Assembly (NCBI GenBank): GCA_902783155.1
Contig: CACZPR010000064.1
Location: forward strand, 1-34,246
Length of the DNA: 34,246 nt
Source: an uncultured Spirochaetaceae bacterium
GTDB lineage: Bacteria; Spirochaetota; Spirochaetia; Treponematales; Treponemataceae
Direction: 5' to 3'
The notes under the pieces are model-generated. The model did no database searches. It saw only the letters and a list, made by a program, of their open reading frames with translations, and was not told the DNA's origin. Below are positions 26,103 through 34,096 of the stretch, piece after piece. The position numbers and the translations under genes are program-made. Numbering within the stretch: position 1 is the first letter of the stretch; each line of letters begins with the position of its first letter.

Positions 26103-26987
26103 ATGAGTGCTGTTATTATTGATGGAAAAGCTGTCGCGGCGGAAGTAAAGGCCGATGTCGCGGAAAAGGTCAGGAAACTCAACGAAAAGGGCGTGGAGCC
26201 ATGTCTTGCCGTTGTTCTTGTGGGAAACAATCCAGCGTCCGTAAGCTATGTCACCGGGAAAAGAAAGGCGCTTCTCGAGGCCGGAATGGTTGACAGGAGC
26301 ATCGAGCTTCCGGAATCAATCAGCGAGGGGGAGCTTCTTTCTGAAATCGACAGGCTGAACAAGGACCCATCGGTTCACGGAATTCTTGTCCAGCTTCCCC
26401 TCCCTAAGCACATTAGCGAGGAAAAAATTACCAACGCCATTGTCCCGGAAAAGGATGTGGACGGATTCCACCCTGTAAGCATGGGAAACCTCCTCAGCGG
26501 AAAAAAGGGATTCATTCCATGCACTCCCCACGGAATTCTTGTTCTTCTGGAGAAGGCGGGAATAGAGACCAACGGAAAACGCGCCGTGGTGATTGGACGC
26601 AGCAACATAGTGGGAAAACCGATGGCGGTTCTTCTTTCAAGGAAGGAATACAATGCTACGGTGACTCTTTGCCACACGGGAACAAAGGACATTGCCGAAA
26701 TCACAAGGCAGGCTGATATAATCGTGGTTGCGTCAGGACATCCGGGAACTTTGACTGCTGACATGGTGAAGGAAGGGGCCGCCGTTATTGATGTCGGGGT
26801 CAACCGCATTCCGGACAGCTCAAAGAAATCTGGGTTCCGTCTTGTTGGCGACGCTGATTTTGAATCAATAAAGGAGAAGGCCTCATTTATAACTCCGGTT
26901 CCCGGCGGTGTCGGTCCAATGACAATAGCCATGCTGATTTACAACACACTGGAGGCGGCTGAAAATCTGGCTGGAGTCCAGGCATGA
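26103..26987 (+). CDS. folD: methylene-THF dehydrogenase / methenyl-THF cyclohydrolase
   Basis: This enzyme interconverts 5,10-methylene-, methenyl- and 10-formyl-THF with NADP. The catalytic signature SYVTGKRKA places Y49 and K53 where the family has its active-site Tyr and Lys. QLPLPKH, the PCTPHGIL turn, the NADP-binding [12 protein letters not shown] and the terminal [11 protein letters not shown] are all present. The 294-residue length is normal. Its stop overlaps the folE2 start by 4 bp (ATGA), so the two are translationally coupled. It supplies the reaction that follows Fhs, which is encoded at the other end of the window. Confidence 0.97.
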   Translation: MSAVIIDGKAVAAEVKADVAEKVRKLNEKGVEPCLAVVLVGNNPASVSYVTGKRKALLEAGMVDRSIELPESISEGELLSEIDRLNKDPSVHGILVQLPLPKHISEEKITNAIVPEKDVDGFHPVSMGNLLSGKKGFIPCTPHGILVLLEKAGIETNGKRAVVIGRSNIVGKPMAVLLSRKEYNATVTLCHTGTKDIAEITRQADIIVVASGHPGTLTADMVKEGAAVIDVGVNRIPDSSKKSGFRLVGDADFESIKEKASFITPVPGGVGPMTIAMLIYNTLEAAENLAGVQA

Positions 26988-27784
26988 TTGACATCCAGAG
27001 TACCCCGGACACAAGGGAGATTCCGCTCAGAAAGGTCGGGGTGAAAAATCTGAAGTACCCGGTCAAGGTTCTGGACAAAATCAACAGGCTCCAGAGCACG
27101 GCGGCCACGGTGAATCTTTTTGTGAATCTTCCGCACGACTACAAGGGAACCCACATGTCCAGGTTCATAGAGACCTTCCACCGCTACCATCACGACATGG
27201 GGATGAAGAGGTTCCTTGACATGCTGGAGGAAATACGACTTTCGCTTAAGGCGGAGAGGGCTTTCGGAACAATGGAGTTTCCGTTTTTTATGACAAAGCA
27301 TGCCCCCGTGTCAGGTGCGGAGAGCGTGATGGAGTACACATGCACTTACGAGGGCGAGGTGACTGGGGACGGGCAGAACTTTTTTGTGTCGGTCGCAATC
27401 CCGGTAACAACTCTCTGTCCATGCTCCAAGGCAATCAGCGAAAAGGGGGCGCACAACCAGCGCGGAATTGTCACGGTGAAGCTCCAGAACAAAAGCTTTT
27501 TCTGGATTGAGGATGTGATTGAGGCTGTGGAACAGAGTGCCTCGTGCGATCTGTACAGCATACTTAAAAGGCCGGACGAAAAATTTGTGACCGAACATGC
27601 CTACGAGAATCCCCGCTTTGTCGAGGATGTGGTGAGGGAAGTCTGCATTGCGCTCAAAAACTTTACCGGCGCGGAAAAACCGTTTGACTGGTTCAGCGTG
27701 GAGTGCGAGAATTTTGAGAGCATACACAACCACAACGCATACGCATATACGGCAAGCACAGATTTGGAGGAGATTGGCGGATGA
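26984..27784 (+). CDS. folE2: GTP cyclohydrolase I type 2 (GCYH-IB)
   Basis: FolE2 converts GTP to 7,8-dihydroneopterin triphosphate, the entry point to folate and queuosine-type pterins. Family marks are [15 protein letters not shown] (residues 47-61) and [22 protein letters not shown] with C147 at the catalytic Cys position and H157. The length is 266 residues. The IB type works with several divalent metals and commonly replaces or backs up FolE under zinc limitation; no Zur-like site was recognised here. ATGA overlaps join it to folD upstream and miaB downstream, so the three are made as one unit. Confidence 0.95.
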   Translation: MIDIQSTPDTREIPLRKVGVKNLKYPVKVLDKINRLQSTAATVNLFVNLPHDYKGTHMSRFIETFHRYHHDMGMKRFLDMLEEIRLSLKAERAFGTMEFPFFMTKHAPVSGAESVMEYTCTYEGEVTGDGQNFFVSVAIPVTTLCPCSKAISEKGAHNQRGIVTVKLQNKSFFWIEDVIEAVEQSASCDLYSILKRPDEKFVTEHAYENPRFVEDVVREVCIALKNFTGAEKPFDWFSVECENFESIHNHNAYAYTASTDLEEIGG

Positions 27785-29160
27785 CATATTTTTTTGAGAC
27801 CTACGGATGCGAGATGAACCGTGCGGAATCCGCTTCCCTTGAGCAGCTTTTGATTTCACGCGGGTGGACACAGGCGGAATGTCCCGAAGTCTGCGACATG
27901 GTTATAATCAACACATGCTCCGTGCGTGCGTCCGCCGAAACCAGAATCTTCGGGAGGCTTGGCTTTTACTCCGGGCTTAAGAAAATCCGTGCGTGCGAAA
28001 AGGATGCCAAGGTGCGCTCACTGGAAAAGGCTGCTGAGTATGTGAAAAACGGACCTGTTCCCTTGACCGTGGTTGTTATGGGCTGCATGGCCGAGCGTCT
28101 TCTTGCCACATTCAAAAAGGACTGGCCGGTAATCGACTATGTTGTGGGGACCTACGCAAAAAACTCTTTCGGAAGCATAATCCAGGCGGTCGAGGAGGGA
28201 AAGTCCCCGGTGGATGTGGTGGAGGCTCCTGTCTACACTTTCGCAAAATCATCCTACGAGCAGGGCGCGTTCTCAACTTTCGTCCCGATTATGAACGGAT
28301 GCAACAATTTCTGCACCTACTGCATTGTCCCGCATGTCCGCGGAAGGGAGATTTCAAGACCCGTGGCGGATATTGTCTCGGAGCTGGACGTTCTTTCGGG
28401 GCGCGGGGTAAAGGAAATCACCCTGCTGGGTCAGAACGTAAACTCCTACAAAGGCGACGGCGAAATAAATTTTCCGGGGCTTCTCCGCATAATATTGAAG
28501 CATCTTGACGAAACCTCGTCCCCGATACACTGGATAAGGTTCGAGTCCCCCCATCCAAAGGATTTTTCGGACGAGCTTATTGAACTTATGGCGCAGGACC
28601 CCAGAATCTGCCACGGAATACATCTTCCGGTACAGCACGGCTCAACAAAGGTCCTCCGGGAGATGAACAGGCGTTACACAAGGGAGGACTATCTTTCCCT
28701 GGTGGACAGGCTTAGAAAAAAGGTCCCGGACCTTGCCCTTTCAACCGACATAATGCTTGGCTTCCCGGGCGAGACCGAGGAGGATTTTGAGGAGGCCGTT
28801 TCGCTTATGAGGGAGGTGAAGTACAACTCCGCGTTCATGTATTACTTCAATCCACGCGAGGGTACTCCTGCCGCACGCTATGAAAACCAGATTCCGCTCG
28901 AAATCAAAAAAGAGAGGCTCCAGAAGATTATAGACATGCAGCTTGGCATAACGACGGAGGTCCTTGAAAAAAGGGTGGGGCTTACGGTCGAGGTTCTTGC
29001 GGACATAGTAAGCCGTGACAGTAAAAACGAGCTTCTGGGAAAGACAGCGCAGAACGAGAGGGTCGCATTCCTTGCACCGCAGTCCCTGATTGGAAAATTC
29101 GTCCGTGTGCGTCTGGACAGCCTGAGCGGAAACACGTTCAGGGGTACGCTGGTCGATTAG
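27781..29160 (+). CDS. miaB: tRNA-2-methylthio-N6-isopentenyladenosine synthase
   Basis: MiaB adds a methylthio group to i6A37 of tRNAs reading UNN codons. The UPF0004 domain supplies cluster cysteines C10, C46 and C102. The radical SAM motif CNNFCTYC gives C174, C178 and C181, followed by PHVRGREISRP. A TRAM domain forms the last ~60 residues (VGLTVEVLADIVS..GKFVRVRLDSLSGNTFRGTL). The combination, and the absence of the zinc/RimO features, supports MiaB rather than MtaB or RimO. The 459-residue length is typical. Its start overlaps folE2 by 4 bp, and no clear terminator follows. Confidence 0.93.
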   Translation: MTYFFETYGCEMNRAESASLEQLLISRGWTQAECPEVCDMVIINTCSVRASAETRIFGRLGFYSGLKKIRACEKDAKVRSLEKAAEYVKNGPVPLTVVVMGCMAERLLATFKKDWPVIDYVVGTYAKNSFGSIIQAVEEGKSPVDVVEAPVYTFAKSSYEQGAFSTFVPIMNGCNNFCTYCIVPHVRGREISRPVADIVSELDVLSGRGVKEITLLGQNVNSYKGDGEINFPGLLRIILKHLDETSSPIHWIRFESPHPKDFSDELIELMAQDPRICHGIHLPVQHGSTKVLREMNRRYTREDYLSLVDRLRKKVPDLALSTDIMLGFPGETEEDFEEAVSLMREVKYNSAFMYYFNPREGTPAARYENQIPLEIKKERLQKIIDMQLGITTEVLEKRVGLTVEVLADIVSRDSKNELLGKTAQNERVAFLAPQSLIGKFVRVRLDSLSGNTFRGTLVD

Positions 29161-29181
29161 ACCCGATTTTCTTTAGGACTG

Positions 29182-29210
29182 TAGAAAAATTTTTTATAAA
29201 AATTTACAAT
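29182..29210 (+). promoter_or_regulatory. weak candidate promoter for the LapA-like gene
   Basis: TACAAT (29205-29210) has TAGAAA (29182-29187) 17 bp upstream. AGGAG follows before ATG 29242. The region is very AT-rich, so chance matches are likely. Confidence 0.35.
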
Positions 29211-29241
29211 GGAGTTGAGTTAGGTTTATTAGGAGAAATAA

Positions 29242-29469
29242 ATGCCCATAAAACTGATTTTGGTGATTCTGCTTGCCGTGTTCGTGTCGGTCTTCACCGG
29301 ACTGAATCTGGACAACAAGTGCTCGTTCTGGTTTTTCCACACCTTCAAGGACATCCCCGTTGTCGCGCTGGTGATTGGCTCCTTCGTTGCCGGGGTGCTG
29401 GTGGCTCTGCCCGTCTCCCTGATTTCAAGGAACAAGAAGAACAAGGACAGGGACGTTATGAAAAAGTAA
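29242..29469 (+). CDS. LapA-domain small inner-membrane protein
   Basis: This 75-residue protein has two membrane segments (about residues 3-20, KLILVILLAVFVSVFTGL, and 40-61, VVALVIGSFVAGVLVALPVSLI) around a short NLDNKCSFWFF loop, and a basic cytoplasmic tail. The layout and the NxxxVxFWFF-type strand match the LapA/DUF1049 family. E. coli LapA works with LapB in LPS assembly control, but spirochaetes of this type lack classical LPS, so the role here is open. The ribosome site is AGGAGAAATAA before ATG. A 12-bp gap to the SPOR-domain gene suggests cotranscription. Confidence 0.78.
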   Translation: MPIKLILVILLAVFVSVFTGLNLDNKCSFWFFHTFKDIPVVALVIGSFVAGVLVALPVSLISRNKKNKDRDVMKK

Positions 29470-29481
29470 GAAGGCGGTCTT

Positions 29482-30522
29482 TTGCTGCCGATATTATCTC
29501 AAATGCTTAACAGAAGAAATTTTTTGGTATATGTTGCGCTGATTTTTCTATCCGCTCCTCTTTTTTCCGACCCGGCTCTTTCGATAAGGGACGAGGCCCT
29601 GGGGAAAGGTTCAGTCCAGGATTCAATCGACCATATCCTTGCGCACATATCCACAGCGGACTCCCAATCCGGAAAAAGGGGACTCTGGTGTCTGGCAGGA
29701 AATTTGCAGGAACTTAACGGCGACTGGGTGGGTGCCGCCAAGTCTTATCTACAGGCCCTGAGGATTTCCGGTACAAATGCGTCTGGCTTTGATTCCATGT
29801 CAGTTGACCAGCTCAGGATTTCCGCCGCGAAGTGTTTTTTGAACTACTGCGACTTTGAGAATGCCGAGCTGAATCTAAAATCCTTCACAAACAGCTCCAA
29901 GGATGAAAAACTTGCCGCCCTTGCGTCCGTCTATTCTGTGTGGGTGGCTCTCTGCAAATCCAAGTCCATTTCCGAAATATCCGGCCCAACTGAAAAACTT
30001 AGGTCCTATCTGGAGATGGATTCCATGAAATCCGTCCGCAGCATGGTTCTTTTTACTCTCTGGTACATTTCGGGTGAAAAAAAGTATTCGGACCAGCTCA
30101 AGAAGGAATACCCGATGAGCGCGGAATATTCGATAGTCAGCGGCAGGACCACACTTTCCGCGGTTCCGTTCTGGTATTTCGTTCCCCGCAGCATTGATGG
30201 GGAAAATCCTGCGCCCCAGGACAAAACCGATGAGCCGGCGGAATCAAAAGCGGAGTCCGAAAAAGGGACCGAAGAAAAAAAAGATGCCCCCGAAGAAAAA
30301 AAAGTGAAACTTGAAAGGGAGCAGCTTGGTTTATTTAAAAGCCAGACCAATGCCGATGCTTTGATAAAATCAGCAAAGGAAAAGGGTTTCGAGGCATATA
30401 GTTTTACAGAGACAAGGGCTTCGGGAACAACATACTACATAGTCGTGGTGGATGAGAACGAGGATGGGACGATGGGCAAAAAACTTCGTGCCGCCGGATT
30501 CGACTGCTATCCTGTGGAGTAG
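29482..30522 (+). CDS. exported SPOR-domain protein with helical repeats
   Basis: The N-terminal hydrophobic segment (FLVYVALIFLSAPLFS) acts as signal or anchor. About 200 residues of TPR-like helices follow (GLWCLAGNLQELNGDWVGAAKSYLQALRI..), then a charged Pro/Glu/Lys linker (DKTDEPAESKAESEKGTEEKK). The C-terminal SPOR domain (about the last 70 residues) reads QLGLFKSQTNADALIKSAKEKGFEAYSFTE..YYIVVVDENEDG. SPOR domains bind denuded peptidoglycan glycan strands, so a periplasmic cell-wall role is likely. The TTG at 29482 has AAGGCGG upstream; the alternative ATG at 29503 has no ribosome site but removes only seven residues. Confidence 0.78.
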   Translation: MLPILSQMLNRRNFLVYVALIFLSAPLFSDPALSIRDEALGKGSVQDSIDHILAHISTADSQSGKRGLWCLAGNLQELNGDWVGAAKSYLQALRISGTNASGFDSMSVDQLRISAAKCFLNYCDFENAELNLKSFTNSSKDEKLAALASVYSVWVALCKSKSISEISGPTEKLRSYLEMDSMKSVRSMVLFTLWYISGEKKYSDQLKKEYPMSAEYSIVSGRTTLSAVPFWYFVPRSIDGENPAPQDKTDEPAESKAESEKGTEEKKDAPEEKKVKLEREQLGLFKSQTNADALIKSAKEKGFEAYSFTETRASGTTYYIVVVDENEDGTMGKKLRAAGFDCYPVE

Positions 30523-30550
30523 GGGACCGCCGAATTGTTCTGTAATTAAA

Positions 30551-30596
30551 AACCACCCTTTTGGATAGTGATTTCTGGAAGATGGTGTGCTAAAAT
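30551..30596 (+). promoter_or_regulatory. LuxR-box-like palindrome plus -10, upstream of NlpC/P60 gene
   Basis: AACCACCCTTTTGGATAGTG (30551-30570) is copy 2 of the 20-bp element. After 20 bp comes TAAAAT (30591-30596) with extended -10 TGC. The start near 30603 puts the element centre at about -42.5 and gives a 29-nt leader with GGAGGGAG. Confidence 0.6.
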
Positions 30597-30631
30597 CTTG
30601 ATGTTCCTATAGAGATTGATGGAGGGAGCAA

Positions 30632-32116
30632 ATGGCTATGAAAAAGAATGTAGAAAAAAAGAGATGCCTCGGTCAAATACTGATTTTGGCATTGATTTCG
30701 TTTGTGATTTTCTCTGGCGTGGGTTTTTATATTCCTGGCGAAGAAACGGACTTTATTTCAATACAGGAGCAGGAAGCTGCTGACTCTGAGGAGGAGCTTT
30801 CCACCGATGAGATTGTCAAGCAGTTCTACGAATGGTACGGCTATCTTCCGGACGAGAACAGCGGCGACGAGGTGTACAACTTCCTTTCCAACACGCTCCA
30901 TTCCGATTACAGCAAGGACGATTACGAGGATGAGTATGCAGATTCGGAGGACGATGATTACTACATGGGCAACGCTTCTTTCCTTTCATCAGGACTTGCC
31001 AATCTGGACAATGATTCAAAAAAGAATCCCATAACGCCGGACAACAAGAAAGATAACAAGAAGGACGACAAGAATACAGATTCCAAACCGAAAGTTGATG
31101 TGAAGACCACGGTCGAAGGCAACAAGAAAACTGTGGTGACAACGACAACCGAGGTCAAGAAGGAAAAGGACGGAACCGTTGAAACAAAGGTCGTCATAGA
31201 AACTAAGGTCATAACTGACAGAATGAGGTCCACAGAAACAAAGACCACCACTGAGACCAGAATTACAAGGGAAAAGGACGGTTCCTCACAGACATCCGTT
31301 TCAACGCAGTCATCTGTCACCACCGAGTCAAAGGATGATTTGAAGAAGCCCGACAACAAGAAGAAGGATGATGTCAAGAAAGACGACACCAAGAAGAAGG
31401 ATGACACCAAGAAAAAGGACGATCTGAAGAAGCCCGACAATAAGAAAGACGACAACAAGAAAAAGGATGATGTCAAGAAAGACGACACAAAGAAGAAAGA
31501 CGATGTGAAGAAGGACGACACCAAGAAAAAGGATGATACCAAGAAAAAGGATGATACCAAGAAAAAGGACGATCTGAAGAAGCCCGACAATAAAAAAGAC
31601 GACACCAAGAAAAAGGATGATGTCAAGAAAGACGACACAAAGAAGAAAGATGATGTGAAGAAGGACGACACCAAGAAAAAGGATGATACCAAGAAGGATG
31701 ACAACACGAAAAAGGATGTAAGCCCGTCGGACGAAAAGCGTGAAAAGTTCATAAAGTGCGCGGAAAAGTATCTTGGAACGCCGTATGTGTTTGGTGGAAC
31801 GAGCCGCTCTGGAATTGACTGTTCCGGTCTGGTCTATCTTGCGGCACAGGATGCTGGATTGGGAACTCTCCCACGCACGGCAAAGACTATGTTCAATATC
31901 ACAAGCCGTGTTGACAAGTCAGCCGGAAAGAGAGGTGATTTGGTGTTCTTCGTCAGCGGTGGCTCCATCACCCACGTTGCAATCTATCTTGGCGACGACA
32001 CAATCATGCATGCTGTCAGCGCCGGTTCAAGGACCGGTGTAATAACAACCAAACTCTTTGCGGACAACTACTGGAGCAAGTACTTCTACGCCATGGGCCG
32101 CATAATCCCGGATTGA
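30632..32116 (+). CDS. membrane-anchored NlpC/P60 peptidoglycan hydrolase with Lys/Asp repeat linker
   Basis: Residues 12-33 form a hydrophobic signal or anchor. An acidic stretch (about 45-130) and a Thr/Lys/Val-rich section (about 145-225) follow, then a very long Lys/Asp linker (about 230-366) made of KKDD units. The C-terminal NlpC/P60 domain (about 370-494) has the catalytic triad positions C397 (DCSG), H448 (ITHVAIYLG) and H460 (IMHAVS). Enzymes of this fold cut gamma-D-Glu-diaminoacid or similar bonds in peptidoglycan. The charged linker probably spans or contacts the wall; lysine and aspartate alternate so net charge is small. GGAGGGAG precedes the ATG. Its promoter carries copy 2 of the 20-bp dyad. 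Confidence 0.88.
   Translation: MAMKKNVEKKRCLGQILILALISFVIFSGVGFYIPGEETDFISIQEQEAADSEEELSTDEIVKQFYEWYGYLPDENSGDEVYNFLSNTLHSDYSKDDYEDEYADSEDDDYYMGNASFLSSGLANLDNDSKKNPITPDNKKDNKKDDKNTDSKPKVDVKTTVEGNKKTVVTTTTEVKKEKDGTVETKVVIETKVITDRMRSTETKTTTETRITREKDGSSQTSVSTQSSVTTESKDDLKKPDNKKKDDVKKDDTKKKDDTKKKDDLKKPDNKKDDNKKKDDVKKDDTKKKDDVKKDDTKKKDDTKKKDDTKKKDDLKKPDNKKDDTKKKDDVKKDDTKKKDDVKKDDTKKKDDTKKDDNTKKDVSPSDEKREKFIKCAEKYLGTPYVFGGTSRSGIDCSGLVYLAAQDAGLGTLPRTAKTMFNITSRVDKSAGKRGDLVFFVSGGSITHVAIYLGDDTIMHAVSAGSRTGVITTKLFADNYWSKYFYAMGRIIPD
31409..31697 (+). repeat. 150-bp direct repeat (1.9 copies) in the Lys/Asp linker
   Basis: Bases 31409-31558 are repeated at 31559-31697 with about three differences, a 50-codon in-frame duplication. 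Both copies start with KKKDDLKKPDNKKDD and consist of smaller KKDDT/KKDDV units. Its near identity points to recent duplication by recombination. Confidence 0.85.
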
Positions 32117-32141
32117 TTGGTCTATAAATCTTTTGTTAAAT

Positions 32142-32180
32142 GGCTGCCTGTCTTTTTTGGCTGGCAGCCTTGTTTTTTTT
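32142..32180. terminator. terminator between NlpC/P60 and the Rpn-type gene
   Basis: GGCTGCC (32142-32148) pairs perfectly with GGCAGCC (32163-32169), followed by TTG and T8. The T-tract favours the plus-strand NlpC/P60 gene and overlaps the stop codon of the convergent Rpn-type gene. Confidence 0.8.
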
Positions 32181-33096
32181 ATGCCTTGGCCATAATCTCT
32201 TTCTGGAGTTCCAAAACCCTTTCAAGCGGCAGCTTCACGCACTTCGCGATTATCTCCGGGGAAATGTTTTCTTTGAGAAACTCAATCGTGGCTTCCTCGG
32301 CCTTTTGTTTGGCACCTTCTTCAATTCCAATTTCTATTCCGTCGTTGCGCCAGGTGCGTATGCATTCTTCCTCGTCATATTCGGTCAAGCTCATGGCAAC
32401 CACCTCCTGTTTCTGCGAGCGGATGAACCCGTCGAGGATGTTCTCTTTGCACGCCCATTCGACGCTCTCCGACACGGCATCCTCAATGCCCATTCCGCTT
32501 CTTTTGTTTTCCTTGATTCTTGAGACGAACCTTACATAATCATACAGCGGTTTGCATTTTTTTTGAAGTGCTTCGTTGTGCCTTTCGTTTATGTTGACCA
32601 CGTGTGCCGTCCATTCAAACCTTCCGCTCCTGTCATCCGCGATGAATGAATCCGAAAGCCTGAGGTCGTACCTTTCGGGACGCTCGCTGTCTCCGTTGTA
32701 GAAGACTATGAAATTCGGGTTGGGGATTTTTATTCGTCTGGAGCTCAGAAGTGAAAGCCCCTCGCAGTCGATGTGCTTCTGGTAGAGCTGCGAGAAGTAC
32801 ATGAGTCCGCGTAGCGGCATGTTCGGGTTCGGCGTGCTCTGGTGCTCGTAGAGTGTCATCTGCGAGTCCACCAAAAATGAGACGTCGTTGTGCATCTTGA
32901 TGTAGATTACGTTCTCTATTGTGTTCAGCACCAATGCATCGGGATCCGTGTAGCTTGTTCCCCTGAGCGCATTGTACAGCTCCAGCCTCCATTTTTTGCT
33001 CTGCTCCGTGTTGCGTCCGAAAATGGCGATGAACAGGTGGTCGTAGATTTTCCTCTGATGCCTGCCATATATGTCTCCGCGAATTTTTGTTGCCAT
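32179..33096 (-). CDS. Rpn-family recombination-promoting nuclease / transposase-like PD-(D/E)XK protein
   Basis: This is a 305-residue member of the PDDEXK_2/Rpn type. The N-terminal DHLFIAIFGRNTEQ..LYNALRGTSYTDPDALVLNTIENVIYIKMHNDVSFLVDSQMTLYEHQSTPNPNMPLRGLMYFSQLY contains the nuclease core, with D in VSFLVD and the E-x-Q of YEHQS as the metal-binding variant of ExK. The C-terminus (EIGIEEGAKQKAEEATIEFLKENISPEIIAKCVKLPLERVLELQKE) is a helical tail with an HTH-like IAKCVKLPLERV motif, usual in this family. E. coli Rpn proteins raise RecA-independent recombination. No terminal inverted repeats flank it, so there is no sign of an IS element. GGGGTGA precedes ATG. The AT-rich ~120 bp upstream holds TATATT-like -10 candidates only. 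Confidence 0.85.
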   Translation of the reverse strand: MATKIRGDIYGRHQRKIYDHLFIAIFGRNTEQSKKWRLELYNALRGTSYTDPDALVLNTIENVIYIKMHNDVSFLVDSQMTLYEHQSTPNPNMPLRGLMYFSQLYQKHIDCEGLSLLSSRRIKIPNPNFIVFYNGDSERPERYDLRLSDSFIADDRSGRFEWTAHVVNINERHNEALQKKCKPLYDYVRFVSRIKENKRSGMGIEDAVSESVEWACKENILDGFIRSQKQEVVAMSLTEYDEEECIRTWRNDGIEIGIEEGAKQKAEEATIEFLKENISPEIIAKCVKLPLERVLELQKEIMAKA

Positions 33097-33216
33097 AAGT
33101 CACCCCGGTAAAAGTTTCCTAATAATATAATATTCCGTGGCTTTTCGGTTTCGGCACAAAATCAGCAAAAAAAATTAAATTTTTTTGAAAAATGTTTATG
33201 GTAAATGAGTTCCGGT

Positions 33217-33254
33217 AAAAAAAAAGCAGGACTTACAAAAAATGTAGGTCCTGC
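33217..33254 (-). terminator. terminator of the acidic exported protein gene
   Basis: On the minus strand GCAGGACCTACA (33254-33243) pairs with TGTAAGTCCTGC (33237-33226) with one mismatch in 12, a 5-nt loop and then T9 (33225-33217). Confidence 0.88.
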
Positions 33255-33278
33255 CTGATTTGATTGTTTCTCTGGTAT

Positions 33279-33875
33279 TTAGTCGCAGTCGTACTCGTAG
33301 TCGTAGTCGCCCAGAAATTCTTCAAAAATGCTCTCATAATCAATGTTTTCAAAGTCAATTTCGATTTTGAAATAATAGATGTAGCTCAGAATGTTTTTGG
33401 CTGACATATAGTGGGAAGAAATAAGCCATCCGTCCATTCCGTCATCGCTGTATTCGTTGACGATGCAGTCCGTGAATGTGTCATTCTTTTTTGCATCCTT
33501 CGGGAATTTGGCCTCATAATAGCCGTGCATTTTACGAACTTCTTCGGTAATGTCGCTTGTCTTTTTAAGCAGATGGCAGTCGCTTATTGTGACTGCTTCT
33601 GAAAAGAGCGCTTCAAAAAACTCATCCGGAAGGCCTTCCATGCCGTCCTCTGCGAAAGATTCCTCCAAGCCCTCGATAAATCCCTCGCTAAGCAGTTCAA
33701 CCAGGCACTCCTTCATGTCCTCGTCGGTAATTTCGTCCATCTCTTTGGAAAATTCCTTGCGGGTCATGTTTCCATTGAACTGTGGCTCAATATCATCCGT
33801 CTCTATTGCAAAAGACGCTGCACATCCCATTGCAAGGGCCGCGGCAAGGGACACAATTTTTTTCATGCACTTCAT
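33279..33875 (-). CDS. small acidic exported protein, unknown function
   Basis: The signal peptide MKCMKKIVSLAAALAMGCAASFA is followed by about 175 mostly acidic residues (KEMDEITDEDMKECLVELLSEGF, EESFAEDGMEGLPDEFFEALFSE). The tail is strikingly acidic and aromatic: FLGDYDYEYDCD. Three cysteines remain in the mature part (ECLVE, SDCHL, TDCIV) plus C197. No family was recognised. GGAGG lies six bases before the ATG at 33875; a second ATG three codons later is less well placed. It is a single-gene unit with its own strong terminator and carries copy 3 of the 20-bp dyad upstream, so it is predicted to share regulation with the LuxR-type gene and the NlpC/P60 gene. Confidence 0.75.
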   Translation of the reverse strand: MKCMKKIVSLAAALAMGCAASFAIETDDIEPQFNGNMTRKEFSKEMDEITDEDMKECLVELLSEGFIEGLEESFAEDGMEGLPDEFFEALFSEAVTISDCHLLKKTSDITEEVRKMHGYYEAKFPKDAKKNDTFTDCIVNEYSDDGMDGWLISSHYMSAKNILSYIYYFKIEIDFENIDYESIFEEFLGDYDYEYDCD

Positions 33876-33920
33876 ATAAAACCTCCGGGTATATAGTTGC
33901 GTTTTTAATGTCTATGGCTT

Positions 33921-33966
33921 CTTATAATGTGGATTCCCAAAAAAAACACCACCCAGAAGGGTAGTT
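33921..33966 (-). promoter_or_regulatory. LuxR-box-like palindrome plus -10, upstream of acidic exported protein
   Basis: On the minus strand AACTACCCTTCTGGGTGGTG (33966-33947) is copy 3 of the element and the best dyad (six of seven arm positions pair). Twenty bp later comes TATAAG (33926-33921). The start near 33914 places the element centre at about -42.5 and gives a ~38-nt leader with GGAGG. Confidence 0.6.
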
Positions 33967-34061
33967 TTTGCATTTTTTTGAGGAAATCCCATAAAAGGAG
34001 CTTCCATAAAACCAAACACAGCATGTGGAAAAATGTTACAGGGATTTGAGATTTTCCCCCC

Positions 34062-34090
34062 TTGACACCCCATAATACTTTCCTTAAAAT
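34062..34090 (+). promoter_or_regulatory. strong promoter, leaderless geometry, before ORF 34097
   Basis: TTGACA (34062-34067, perfect) and TAAAAT (34085-34090) are separated by 17 bp. The ATG at 34097 begins exactly 6 nt after the -10, and no Shine-Dalgarno is present. Confidence 0.65.
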
Positions 34091-34096
34091 AACCTC

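Noticed and set aside
29176..29211. Terminator after miaB in the AAAAATTTTTTATAAAAATTT stretch
   Set aside because: Only A/T pairing with no GC stem, so it would be too weak; the AT-richness more likely reflects the promoter region.
30961..31752. Minus frame rich in FFLVSS repeats that looks like a multi-pass membrane protein
   Set aside because: It is the reverse reading of the Lys/Asp repeat of the NlpC/P60 gene.
32179..33096. Insertion sequence around the Rpn-type gene
   Set aside because: No terminal inverted repeats or target duplications were seen. The protein is a nuclease-like Rpn member, not a DDE transposase.
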